Assembly: GCF_000176035.2 (NCBI RefSeq) | Contig: NC_015675.1 | Span: 310,001 to 374,000, forward strand | DNA from: Mesorhizobium opportunistum WSM2075 | GTDB taxonomy: Bacteria; Pseudomonadota; Alphaproteobacteria; Rhizobiales; Rhizobiaceae | Length of the DNA stretch: 64,000 nt | Direction of reading: 5' to 3' | Part shown: in pieces, positions 10,234-19,036 of the stretch | How positions within the stretch are numbered: position 1 is the first letter of the stretch | How the letters are laid out: the number at the start of each line of letters is the position of its first letter | Program-made: the position numbers and the translations under genes | Notes under the pieces: model-generated | Database searches by the model: none | What the model was told of the DNA's origin: nothing | The model's input: only the letters and a program-made list of their open reading frames with translations

Positions 10234-11931
10234 ATGTCAGCTGCAAATCCCACTCGCGATGATTTCGCGAGCCTGCTCGAAGAATCATTTACCGCCGGCC
10301 ATTCCGGCGAAGGCCAGGTCGTCAAGGGCACGATCACCGCGATCGAAAAGGACATGGCCATCATCGACGTCGGCCTCAAGGTCGAAGGCCGCGTGCCGCT
10401 GAAGGAATTCGGCGTCAAGGGCAAGGACACCACCCTCAAGGTCGGTGACACCGTCGAAGTCTATGTCGAGCGCATCGAGAACGCGCTTGGCGAAGCGATG
10501 CTTTCGCGTGAGAAGGCCCGCCGCGAAGAGAGCTGGGTCCGTCTCGAAGAGAAGTTCACCAAGGGTGAGCGCGTCGAAGGCGTCATCTTCAACCAGGTCA
10601 AGGGCGGCTTCACCGTCGACCTCGACGGCGCCGTGGCCTTCCTGCCGCGCAGCCAGGTCGATATCCGCCCGATCCGCGACGTCTCCCCGCTGATGCACAA
10701 CCCGCAGCCCTTCGAGATCCTCAAGATGGATCGCCGCCGCGGCAACATCGTGGTCTCGCGCCGCACCGTGCTCGAGGAAAGCCGCGCCGAACAGCGTTCG
10801 GAAATCGTGCAGAACCTCGAAGAAGGCCAGGTTGTCGAAGGCGTCGTCAAGAACATCACCGATTACGGTGCGTTCGTCGACCTCGGCGGCATCGATGGCC
10901 TGCTGCATGTCACCGACATGGCATGGCGCCGCGTCAACCATCCGACCGAAATCCTCAACATCGGTCAGACGGTCAAGGTGCAGATCATCCGCATCAACCA
11001 GGAAACCCACCGCATCTCGCTCGGCATGAAGCAGCTCGAGAGCGATCCGTGGTCCGAGATCGGCACCAAGTTCCCGATCGGCAAGAAGATCAAGGGTACC
11101 GTCACCAACATCACCGACTACGGCGCGTTCGTCGAGCTGGAGCCGGGCATCGAAGGCCTCATCCACGTTTCGGAAATGTCGTGGACCAAGAAGAACGTGC
11201 ACCCCGGCAAGATCCTGTCGACGACGCAGGAAGTCGACGTCGTGGTGCTCGAGGTCGATCCGGCCAAGCGCCGCATCTCGCTCGGCCTCAAGCAGACGCT
11301 TGAGAATCCGTGGCAGGCGTTCGCCTCCAGCCATCCGGTCGGCAGCCAGGTCGAGGGCGAGGTCAAGAACAAGACCGAGTTCGGCCTGTTCATCGGTCTC
11401 GAAGGCGACGTGGACGGCATGGTGCACCTGTCCGATCTCGACTGGACCCGTCCGGGCGAGCAGGTCATCGAAGAGTACAATCGCGGCGACATGGTCAAGG
11501 CGCAGGTGCTCGACGTCGACATCGACAAGGAGCGCATCTCGCTCGGCATCAAGCAGCTGGCCAAGGATACGGTCGGCGAAGCGGCCAACAGCGGCGAACT
11601 GCGCAAGAACGCGGTCGTCACCTGTGAAGTCATCGGCGTCAAGGATGGCGGTCTGGAAGTGCGGCTTGTCGAAAGCGGCATCGAGACCTTCATCAAGCGT
11701 TCCGACCTCAGCCGCGACCGCGACGAGCAGCGCCCCGAGCGCTTCACCGTCGGCCAGAAGGTCGATGCCCGCGTCATCGCCTTCGACAAGAAGACCCGCA
11801 AGCTGCAGGTCTCGATCAAGGCGCTGGAAATCGCCGAAGAGAAGGAAGCCGTCGCTCAGTACGGCTCGACCGACTCCGGCGCTTCGCTGGGCGACATCCT
11901 GGGTGCCGCGCTGAAGAAGCAGGGCAACTAA
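10234..11931 (+). CDS. rpsA: 30S ribosomal protein S1
   Basis: The protein has 565 residues with six S1 (OB-fold) repeats. The clearest copies are GVVKNITDYGAFVDLGGIDG, GTVTNITDYGAFVELEPGIE and GEVKNKTEFGLFIGLEGDVD, each ending in a RISLG(M/L/I)KQ strand. The ATG at 10234 follows CCAGGAGAAAAT; the frame open to 10210 would include leader sequence. It binds the 30S subunit and mRNA leaders to promote initiation. A strong terminator follows at 11973. Confidence 0.98.
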   Translation: MSAANPTRDDFASLLEESFTAGHSGEGQVVKGTITAIEKDMAIIDVGLKVEGRVPLKEFGVKGKDTTLKVGDTVEVYVERIENALGEAMLSREKARREESWVRLEEKFTKGERVEGVIFNQVKGGFTVDLDGAVAFLPRSQVDIRPIRDVSPLMHNPQPFEILKMDRRRGNIVVSRRTVLEESRAEQRSEIVQNLEEGQVVEGVVKNITDYGAFVDLGGIDGLLHVTDMAWRRVNHPTEILNIGQTVKVQIIRINQETHRISLGMKQLESDPWSEIGTKFPIGKKIKGTVTNITDYGAFVELEPGIEGLIHVSEMSWTKKNVHPGKILSTTQEVDVVVLEVDPAKRRISLGLKQTLENPWQAFASSHPVGSQVEGEVKNKTEFGLFIGLEGDVDGMVHLSDLDWTRPGEQVIEEYNRGDMVKAQVLDVDIDKERISLGIKQLAKDTVGEAANSGELRKNAVVTCEVIGVKDGGLEVRLVESGIETFIKRSDLSRDRDEQRPERFTVGQKVDARVIAFDKKTRKLQVSIKALEIAEEKEAVAQYGSTDSGASLGDILGAALKKQGN

Positions 11932-11972
11932 GGCGTCAGCCATCGACGGCACGCCTCGCGTGCGACCTCACA

Positions 11973-12010
11973 AAAAGACCCGCCGGAGCGATCCGGCGGG
12001 TCTTTTCTTT
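11973..12010 (+). terminator. Rho-independent terminator of rpsA
   Basis: A perfect 14-bp stem, 11973-11986 with 11993-12006 (core gacccgccgg / ccggcgggtc), has a 6-base loop followed by tcttt. A-rich bases at the 5' side and T-rich at the 3' side make it potentially bidirectional. Confidence 0.92.
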
Positions 12011-12064
12011 ACGGGAACATAAACTTCGTCGCGTATTTGCCAGTGGTCCAAGGGAATACCTTCC

Positions 12065-13933
12065 ATGAGCAATGGCGCCAACAATGCCGCCGCGCGACCT
12101 TCCTGGTTGCTGCGTCTTTACACCAACGCGCCTGTCCTGTTCTGCTTTTGCGCAATGGCGATCCTGATGACCGCCCTTTGGTGCCTGGGCTTCAGGCTCA
12201 ACAATGACGCGGACGATCTGCTCAAGCTCCACGAAATCCGTACCTTGCTTGAGACGGGCAATATCTTCGACCGGACGCTGCCCGGTATCGTCCAGCCCGA
12301 GCCCTATGTCTCGCACTGGCCATGGATCGTGGACTTGCCCTATGCCGCCTTCGCGCGGCTGGTCACCCCGTTCGCCGGCTTCGAGCCGGCTCTGATGCTG
12401 GCAAGCTTCGCTGTCCCGCTGCTGCTGCTTGCGCCGGCGCTCTATTTCTACAACCGGCTGGTGATCGCCACCGGCTTTGCCTATCCGGCCGTTGCATTCC
12501 CGTTGGCGCTGATCTTTGCCGCGCGCACCTTCTTCGAATTCGCCCCGGGACGGATCGACTATCACAATCTGCAAATCCTGCTGCTTCTGGCAGCGCTGGT
12601 GTTGATGATGTCGCGAAATCGCTTTTCCGCCTTCGTCAACGGGCTGCTGACGGCCCTGTCAATCGCCGTCAGCGCCGAGTTCGCGCCGTTCTATGCGCTG
12701 GTGATCGCGGTCTACGCCTTCGACTGGATTTTTGACCGCGAGGGCGGTGAAAGCCGGATCGTCGGTTTCGGCATCGCCTTGGCTGCCGGGGCGATCGGCC
12801 TGTTCGCGGCGATCGTGCCGCCTTCCGCCTATACCGCGGTCAGATGCGACACCTATTCGACGCCGCATGTGACGGCGCTGGTCGCGGCCGGGCTTTCATT
12901 TGCCGTCGTGCCTTCGCTTGCCGGCCGGCGTGGAGGATGGGCTATGCGCACGGCAATCCTGCTGGTGTTCGCGGCGGCAAGTGCCGCGGCGCTTGCCAAG
13001 CTGTTTCCGCAATGCCTGGCCAGCCCCTATGCCTCGCTCGACGCCTATGTCCGCGACAACATGATCAACAGAATTCTTCAGGAAATGAGCCTGTTCCGGC
13101 GCCCTGATGTCGTCCTGTCGACAGGCTTTCCCAGTATGGCGCTGCTGTTTATCGGCGCGCTTGCGCCTGCCGTCATCTGCGCCGGGCGGCACGGTCGAAG
13201 CCGGCCTCTCGTGATATTGGCCCTGTTCTCGCTGCTCGCGCTGGTGCTTGCGGTCGGTTATGTCCGCTACTACCGCTACCTTCCGATCTTTGCCGGCATA
13301 GGCCTCGTTTTCGTCCTGGCGAGCCTGCTGTCGCCGGATGCGAGGTTGGGACGCTATTTGAAATCTCCGGTGCCGGCGGCATCGCGCAGATATACGTTGA
13401 TCCTGCCGGGTCTCGTTTTGTCCGTCGCAATGGCGCTGTACAACCTGTCGGTAAAACCGTCCGAAGCGGCGGTTCCCGCGGGCGAGCTCGCCGATAACTG
13501 CTATTCCAGCCCTTTTGAGCCTGAACAGGGTTGGCCGGCGGGCGCCATTGTCCTTTCCCCACCGCTGGTCGGCTCGCGTTTCGTTGCCCTTGCCGACGGT
13601 CCCAAGGTGGTGACGATCGCCAATCACCCGTCGGCCAAGGGAATCGAACGAAGCTACCGTTTTCTTGATCCGGCGACCGCCGACCCACGCGCGATACTCG
13701 ATGCCACCAAGGCAACGCATGTCGCGATTTGCGCCTGGCGAGGGCCGCCTTTGCCGGCGCTGGAAGCCGCCTATCCATTCGCGGCGGGGTTGATTGAAGG
13801 CCGGCCGCCGGCATGGTTGCGCGAGTGCCCCACGGCCGCTTCATCGCCGCTGCGGATCTACAGCTATCGCAATGCCGATGGAACGGATGCCGTGTGCCCG
13901 GCTTCGACGCTCGCGATTCAGGCCCGGCCGTAG
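12065..13933 (+). CDS. GT-C fold / STT3-like integral membrane protein
   Basis: This 622-residue protein has about ten or more transmembrane helices and a C-terminal soluble domain from about residue 470. The first periplasmic loop carries an acidic DAD motif (about 48-50, in RLNNDADDLLKLHE) followed by EPYVSHWPWIVDLP. A later loop has PGRIDYHNLQ (about 161-170). This layout resembles oligosaccharyltransferase STT3/GT-C glycosyltransferases, whose first-loop acidic pair binds the metal and lipid-linked donor, and whose (D/R)xDxH loop is conserved. Donor and acceptor are unknown. It is monocistronic and its last 16 bases overlap the convergent SDR gene. Confidence 0.65.
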   Translation: MSNGANNAAARPSWLLRLYTNAPVLFCFCAMAILMTALWCLGFRLNNDADDLLKLHEIRTLLETGNIFDRTLPGIVQPEPYVSHWPWIVDLPYAAFARLVTPFAGFEPALMLASFAVPLLLLAPALYFYNRLVIATGFAYPAVAFPLALIFAARTFFEFAPGRIDYHNLQILLLLAALVLMMSRNRFSAFVNGLLTALSIAVSAEFAPFYALVIAVYAFDWIFDREGGESRIVGFGIALAAGAIGLFAAIVPPSAYTAVRCDTYSTPHVTALVAAGLSFAVVPSLAGRRGGWAMRTAILLVFAAASAAALAKLFPQCLASPYASLDAYVRDNMINRILQEMSLFRRPDVVLSTGFPSMALLFIGALAPAVICAGRHGRSRPLVILALFSLLALVLAVGYVRYYRYLPIFAGIGLVFVLASLLSPDARLGRYLKSPVPAASRRYTLILPGLVLSVAMALYNLSVKPSEAAVPAGELADNCYSSPFEPEQGWPAGAIVLSPPLVGSRFVALADGPKVVTIANHPSAKGIERSYRFLDPATADPRAILDATKATHVAICAWRGPPLPALEAAYPFAAGLIEGRPPAWLRECPTAASSPLRIYSYRNADGTDAVCPASTLAIQARP

Positions 13934-14625
13934 AGCGGCACCAGAGTTCCGCTCATCGCCTGATTGGCGGGTGAGGCCAGGTAGGCGATGGCCTCGGCCG
14001 CGGCTTCGAGGCTGACCCATCTGGTGAAATCGGCGTCCGGCATATCGGCACGGTTCGCCGGCGTGTCGAGCGTCGACGGCGCCACGGCATTGACCAGGAT
14101 ACCCTCGGCCTTGAGTTCCTCCGCCATCGCCACCGTCATCGCCGCGACGGCTGCCTTGCTGGCCGCGTAGGCAACCATGCCGGCACCGCGCCTGAGGTCG
14201 AGCCCGGCGCGCGCGGTGACATTGACGATGCGGCCGGCGGTGCCTGACTCCAGCATCGAGCGGATGGCCGCGCGGCTGCACAGGAAGGTGGTGCGGGCAT
14301 TGGTGTCCATCATCTCGGCAAAAGATGCCGATTCGATCTTTTCCACCGGCGCCGCGGCAAAGCCGCCGGCCAGATGGACGGACCCCCACAAGGCGGGAAC
14401 CTGAGCATAGAAGGCCTCGACCTTGGCGGAGTCCGACAGGTCGACATTGTGCGCCAGCTTGACGTTCTCGTGCGCGGCGAAAGGAAAATGCTGGGGTGCG
14501 GCGGCGTGCGCGTTCGGCACGTGGCAGATCGCGCCCTGCTCCAGCAGCCTGCCGACCACCGCGCCACCGAGCGCTCCGGTTCCGCCGGTCACAACGATAT
14601 GCCTGCCCTTGAGTGTTTCCGTCAT
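13918..14625 (-). CDS. SDR family oxidoreductase
   Basis: Short-chain dehydrogenase of 235 residues with a Rossmann fold: dinucleotide loop TGGTGALGG (13-21), VDLSD adenine-binding segment, AGGFAA, and the active-site YAASK. The segment before the tyrosine reads NVTARAG instead of the usual N-(I/V)-S-S-x-x-G, so the catalytic Ser seems replaced by Thr/Ala or shifted. The ATG at 14625 follows AGGAGCGGTCCAGG. Substrate unknown. It converges on and overlaps the STT3-like gene by 16 bases. Confidence 0.85.
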   Translation of the reverse strand: MTETLKGRHIVVTGGTGALGGAVVGRLLEQGAICHVPNAHAAAPQHFPFAAHENVKLAHNVDLSDSAKVEAFYAQVPALWGSVHLAGGFAAAPVEKIESASFAEMMDTNARTTFLCSRAAIRSMLESGTAGRIVNVTARAGLDLRRGAGMVAYAASKAAVAAMTVAMAEELKAEGILVNAVAPSTLDTPANRADMPDADFTRWVSLEAAAEAIAYLASPANQAMSGTLVPLYGRA

Positions 14626-14862
14626 CCTGGACCGCTCCTGTCGTTTTTTATGATTTTGTCGCTTGTTGCCGCCCGACGCGAAGCGTCGCGCCTTTCGGGC
14701 GATCACTCAATTGATATCTCGACATGGCAGCCGTCACGTCTTTGCATGCGTCAGGCAGCCGTGCGACAGGCAGAGCCGCGGGCGCGCTGCTCATGCCTGC
14801 GCAAAAGCCAAGCCGGCGAAGGATACGATGCTGGATGGAAAATCAACGCTGTCCTGAAGGCT

Positions 14863-16443
14863 TCAATCGATCGTGATTTCGATGACGCACGGCAGTCCCG
14901 TCGCCCGGGCGCGTTTCAGGGCCCGCGGCAAGGCGCCGATATCGGCCAGCCGTTCGGCGCCGATGCCATAGGCCTCGGCCAGCTTGCAGAAATCCGGCGG
15001 CGCCGGCGATACGCCGACAGGTTCCACGCCGACATCGAGCATCGAGGTTTCGATCTCGCGATAGCCGCGATTGTTCCAGACGACGAAGATGACAGGGGCC
15101 GCGGCATCGAGCGCCGCGCCGAGCTCAGGCAACGTGAACTGGAACCCGCCGTCGCCAGTCAGGCAAACGACCGGCGCATCGGGCATGGCAAGCGCTGCGC
15201 CGATCGCCGCCGGCGGGCCGTAGCCGAGCGCGCCGAAGCCGGTGGAGGCGTTGAACCAGCCGCCTGGCCGGTCGTGATCATAGTAGAGGTTGGCGGCGTA
15301 GATCGGTTGTGTCGAATCACCAACGATAATCGCGCCCGGCAAGGTGTCGCGTATCATTTCCACCGCATGCACCTGCGCCACATAGGCCGGGCTCAGCTCG
15401 GCAAAGCCGGCCTCGCGTGCAGCGGCGGCGCGTACCTGGCCGTCCGGCGCGGCCGGATGAGCGGCGCCGATCGCGGCAAGCAGGGCCTCGATCGCCTCGG
15501 TGCAATCGGCCTGGATGGCGACTGTCATCGGACGTCGCGCAAGCTGGTCGGCGCCGATGTCGATGCGGATCAGATTGGAAGGCAGGACGAAGCCGCCGTC
15601 GCCATAGCCGTCATAGTCGGTCGGCCCGAATTCCGTGCCGGCGGCAATCACCAGATCGGCGTCCGCCATCAGGGCGCGAACCGCCTTCAGGCTCGGGCTT
15701 GCCGGAACGCAGAGCGGATGGCGGTGCAGCAGGCCGCGCGCATTGGTGGTTTCGACGACCGGTGCGCCCATTGTCTCGGCCAGGCGACGCAGCGCCATGT
15801 CGGCACGCTTGGCGCCGCCGCCGGCAAGGATCAACGGACGGCGCGCGGCGGCGATGAGTTTGGCCGCGTCCGCAATTGCCGCGCCGTCGGGCGCCGGCGG
15901 TGCGACGTTGCTCAACAAGGCAGCGATGCCGTCCGCCGGCTTGACCATGACATCGGTCGGGATTTCGATATGCACCGGACCGGGGCGGGAAGACGAAAAC
16001 AGTGCGAAGGCCCGTGCCAGCGCGCCGGGCAATTCATCGGCTTCGGTAATGCGTTGCGAAAACAGGGCCACCGTTTCCATCATGCCGCGCTGATCCGGCA
16101 GCTCATGCAGGAAGCCCAGCCCCTTGCCCAGGGTCGGCATGGCGTTGACGCCCGAGATGACCAGCATCGGCACCGAATCGGCGCGCGCCTGGCCCATGGC
16201 GGTGATGGTGTTGGTCAGCCCCGGTCCGGTGATGACGAAAGCGACGCCCGGCCTACCGCTGGCGCGGGCATAACCGTCGGCCATGAAGCCGGCACCCTGC
16301 TCATGGCGCGGCGTGACGTGACGGATCTTCGAGCGCGCCAGGCCACGGTAAAGCTCGACCGTGTGGACGCCTGGAATGCCGAAGACAGTATCGACGCCAT
16401 GCGCTTCAAGCAGCGTGATGAGGGCCTCGCCGAGTGTCGTCAT
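14863..16443 (-). CDS. Thiamine diphosphate-dependent decarboxylase, 5-guanidino-2-oxopentanoate decarboxylase-like
   Basis: A 526-residue ThDP enzyme of the acetolactate synthase/benzoylformate decarboxylase superfamily. The Pyr domain has FGIPGVHTVEL and the cofactor-activating Glu in RHEQGAGFMADGYARAS. The central domain has RPLILAGGGAKRA. The PP domain has the ThDP motif GDGGFQFTLPEL ending in WNN. It begins with an ATGA overlap with the TetR gene. The AruI-like assignment (2-ketoarginine to 4-guanidinobutanal) rests on overall similarity and on the adjacent amidinohydrolase and cationic-amino-acid-type transporter. A different 2-oxo acid is possible. Confidence 0.75.
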   Translation of the reverse strand: MTTLGEALITLLEAHGVDTVFGIPGVHTVELYRGLARSKIRHVTPRHEQGAGFMADGYARASGRPGVAFVITGPGLTNTITAMGQARADSVPMLVISGVNAMPTLGKGLGFLHELPDQRGMMETVALFSQRITEADELPGALARAFALFSSSRPGPVHIEIPTDVMVKPADGIAALLSNVAPPAPDGAAIADAAKLIAAARRPLILAGGGAKRADMALRRLAETMGAPVVETTNARGLLHRHPLCVPASPSLKAVRALMADADLVIAAGTEFGPTDYDGYGDGGFVLPSNLIRIDIGADQLARRPMTVAIQADCTEAIEALLAAIGAAHPAAPDGQVRAAAAREAGFAELSPAYVAQVHAVEMIRDTLPGAIIVGDSTQPIYAANLYYDHDRPGGWFNASTGFGALGYGPPAAIGAALAMPDAPVVCLTGDGGFQFTLPELGAALDAAAPVIFVVWNNRGYREIETSMLDVGVEPVGVSPAPPDFCKLAEAYGIGAERLADIGALPRALKRARATGLPCVIEITID

Positions 16444-17087
16444 TGGTTTTTCTTCCCTTCCGGCGCAAGGCCTAGTTCGGCCTCGACGGTCTTGATGCCA
16501 ATCGCCGCCAGTTCGCCGGGCGAGAACATCTCGCCGGCCAGGCAGCCTTCGATCCAGAGTCCGTCGATGATCGCATTGATCGCGATGGCATGGTGGCGCA
16601 ATTGGCTTGTGTCCGGATTGCGCCGTTCGGCGGCGAGCACCTCGGCCACGACCGCTTCCACCTCATTGCGAAAACCAAGGTAGCCTTCGCGGTGGGCATG
16701 GGCCAGGGTCGGATCCGCTCTGGCGCGGCCGATGAAGGTTGCCCAGAGCGAAAACACCCGCGCGTCGATGATCGGCGCATCGAGGTTGGCGGTGATGAAA
16801 GCCGCAAGACGCTGACGAGGCGAGGCGTCTTCCATGACCAACGCCGCTTTCGCCTGCTCGGTCATGCGGCCCATCAGCGCCGCATAGGCTTCCTGCAGCA
16901 ATTCTTCCTTGCTGGGAAAATAGTGCCGGATCAGCCCGGCGGTGACGCCGGCACGCAATGCGATGGTGCGCAAGGTGGCGCCCTGCAGGCCATGTTCCGC
17001 CACGCTGTCCAGGGTGGCCTCGATCAGATCCTGCCGCCGCCGCTCCTCGCCCTCGCGACGGAAGCTGCGGCGGGACGGCGTATTCAT
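16440..17087 (-). CDS. TetR family transcriptional regulator
   Basis: This protein of about 215 residues has an N-terminal TetR helix-turn-helix (ATLRTIALRAGVTAGLIRHY then FPSKEELLQEAY) and a BetI-like C-terminal domain. The ATG at 17087 (MNTPSRRSF) overlaps the upstream stop as ATGA, which fixes the start over the longer 17114 option. The gene overlaps both neighbours by 4 bases, so the amidinohydrolase, this regulator and the ThDP enzyme form one tightly coupled operon that it probably represses. Confidence 0.88.
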   Translation of the reverse strand: MNTPSRRSFRREGEERRRQDLIEATLDSVAEHGLQGATLRTIALRAGVTAGLIRHYFPSKEELLQEAYAALMGRMTEQAKAALVMEDASPRQRLAAFITANLDAPIIDARVFSLWATFIGRARADPTLAHAHREGYLGFRNEVEAVVAEVLAAERRNPDTSQLRHHAIAINAIIDGLWIEGCLAGEMFSPGELAAIGIKTVEAELGLAPEGKKNQ

Positions 17088-17956
17088 TGGCGCAGGATCG
17101 GCCGTGTCAGGCATGTCGGCCCGCCCTCGCAGGCGATGCAGAGCGCATCCGCCTCGAAGATTTCGACCGTGCAGCCGGCGGCTTCCATCGCGGCTTTGGT
17201 CTTTGGAAAGCCTGCAACGGCAATGACCTTGAGTGGGCTGGTCGGCAACACGTTCAGGCTAAGGCCATTGGAAGCCGCGAACTCTTCGGCGTCGCCTTCG
17301 ACCAGCCGGATGTTGCGCGCCTTCAGCATCTGATAGAACGGGGCCGGCAAAAGCGGTGAATAGACCAGCGCGAGGTCGTCGGCCAGCGGGCTGATCACCG
17401 ACATCAGATGCAGGCACGCCTCCTCGCCCTGCCACAGCGGCAGGTCAAAGCCGTAGACGGAAACGCCGAGCGGCGTCAGCAGGTTGGAAACCTGCTGGAT
17501 GCCTTCCTGGTTGGAGCGGACACCGCGCCCGATCACCAGCGTGCGGGCATCAAGCCATACACAATCACCACCTTCGACCTGGCCGGGAGCCTCGACCCGG
17601 CCGAGGATTGGAATGCCCAGCCTTCGGTAGGTTTCCTCATGCAGCGAAGGTTCCCTGGCGCGCAAGGGCTTGCCCATGGACAGGATCAACGCGCCGCGGT
17701 CGGTCATCAGCGACGGGTCGTGCGTAAACACCGAGTCCGAAAGTCCGTCCGCGGTGTCCTCGATCCATTCGATCTCGGCACCGGAAGCCGTCACCAGTTC
17801 AGCAAGGAGCGCGTGCTGCGATGCCGCTTTCGCCGGATTGAAACCCGGGCCATAGTGCCAGGCATCCCTGTCGGCATTGCGCATGGCGTTGGCCGCCGAC
17901 CGCATCAGCACGCGTCGCAGCGGCGCCGCCATGGACTGTGATCCGAAAGCGCTCAT
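17084..17956 (-). CDS. Dimethylarginine dimethylaminohydrolase / arginine deiminase-like amidinohydrolase
   Basis: A 290-residue guanidino-group-modifying enzyme with a pentein fold. Signature positions are visible: an acidic E in the VEGGDCVW loop, H in EEACLHLMSVIS, and the C-terminal nucleophile Cys in EGGPTCLTRP. The order E, H, C is that of DDAH and ADI. It would hydrolyse arginine, a methylarginine or a related guanidine to a citrulline-like product. The gene opens the minus-strand operon, diverging from the ABC transporter genes across a 210-base AT-rich region. Confidence 0.85.
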   Translation of the reverse strand: MSAFGSQSMAAPLRRVLMRSAANAMRNADRDAWHYGPGFNPAKAASQHALLAELVTASGAEIEWIEDTADGLSDSVFTHDPSLMTDRGALILSMGKPLRAREPSLHEETYRRLGIPILGRVEAPGQVEGGDCVWLDARTLVIGRGVRSNQEGIQQVSNLLTPLGVSVYGFDLPLWQGEEACLHLMSVISPLADDLALVYSPLLPAPFYQMLKARNIRLVEGDAEEFAASNGLSLNVLPTSPLKVIAVAGFPKTKAAMEAAGCTVEIFEADALCIACEGGPTCLTRPILRQ

Positions 17957-18166
17957 AGAGGCCCTTTTTCTGCTGAAAAAAATCGAAAAAATTTCATGGA
18001 AGGCTATTTATACACTTGCACAACAAGCTCGCAAGTGCCGTAATGAGCAGGATTGACGGGCTCTCGCCGTTGGGTCCATGCTGAAGTCTGGAGTGGGCAG
18101 TACAGCGTATATGTTGATTAGCCGGATAGACGTTCGACGAGCCGCCGACCCTACAGAGGTCGCCCA

Positions 18167-18982
18167 GTGACCGTGGTGGAAGCTGCCACAGTCCAATCCG
18201 GCAAGGTGCAGGACGGCGCCGCCGAAGCCATCCATGTCGAGAACCTGCACAAGAAATTCGGCGAACTGCACGTGCTGAAGGGCGTGTCGCTGTCGGCGCG
18301 CGACGGCGAGGTGATCGCCATTATCGGCGGCTCGGGCTCGGGCAAATCGACACTGCTGCGCTGCATCAACTGCCTGGAAAACCCGACCAGCGGCATCATC
18401 CGCGTCAACGGCGAGGAGATCAAGCTCAGGGCCGACAGCTATGGCCACACCGTTCCGGCGGACCGCAAGCAGATCGAGCGCATCCGCTCCAAGCTCGGCA
18501 TGGTGTTCCAGAATTTCAACCTGTGGAGCCACATGACGCTGATCGAGAACGTCATCGAGGTTCCGGTGCATGTGCTCGGCGTCAAGCGCGACGAGGCTAT
18601 CGCCCAGGCCGAGAAATTGCTGGCGCGCGTCGGGCTTGCCGAAAAGCGCGATGTCTATCCGGCCTATCTTTCAGGCGGCCAGCAGCAGCGCGCCGCGATC
18701 GCTCGCGCGCTTGCCATCAATCCGCGCGTCATGCTGTTCGACGAGCCGACCTCGGCGCTCGACCCCGAACTGGTCGGCGAAGTGCTGAAGGTGATCGGCG
18801 ACCTGGCGCGCGAAGGCCGCACCATGGTGCTGGTCACCCACGAGATGAAGTTCGCCCGCGAGGTCGCGACCCACGTCGTCTATCTCTACAACGGGCTGGT
18901 CGAGGAAGAAGGCCCGCCGGAGCAGATCTTCGGCGCACCGAAATCCGAAAGGCTCAAGCAGTTCATCCGCAACATCGGCTAG
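18167..18982 (+). CDS. Polar amino acid ABC transporter ATPase (HisP/ArtP-like)
   Basis: 271-residue ABC ATPase with Walker A GGSGSGKST, Q-loop VFQNFNLW, signature LSGGQQQRAAIARAL, Walker B VMLFDEPTSALD and the H-loop VTHEM. It starts at GTG 18167 in VTVVEAATVQ. It energises import through the two permeases downstream. HisP-type subunits usually serve basic amino acids (histidine, arginine, lysine, octopine), in keeping with the divergent guanidino-enzyme operon. Confidence 0.93.
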   Translation: MTVVEAATVQSGKVQDGAAEAIHVENLHKKFGELHVLKGVSLSARDGEVIAIIGGSGSGKSTLLRCINCLENPTSGIIRVNGEEIKLRADSYGHTVPADRKQIERIRSKLGMVFQNFNLWSHMTLIENVIEVPVHVLGVKRDEAIAQAEKLLARVGLAEKRDVYPAYLSGGQQQRAAIARALAINPRVMLFDEPTSALDPELVGEVLKVIGDLAREGRTMVLVTHEMKFAREVATHVVYLYNGLVEEEGPPEQIFGAPKSERLKQFIRNIG

Positions 18983-19036
18983 GGACAGGCCGAGGCGGAA
19001 GAAAACCGGGAACCAACAACAAACTGGGAGTTTGAA

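Noticed and set aside
10285..11952. 555-codon frame antisense to rpsA
   Set aside because: Composition is a mirror of the S1 repeats (Asp/Leu-rich) and there are no motifs or plausible ribosome binding site.
14374..16683. 769-codon plus-strand frame over the ThDP decarboxylase
   Set aside because: Shadow of the minus-strand enzyme; Arg/Gly-rich and without recognisable domains.
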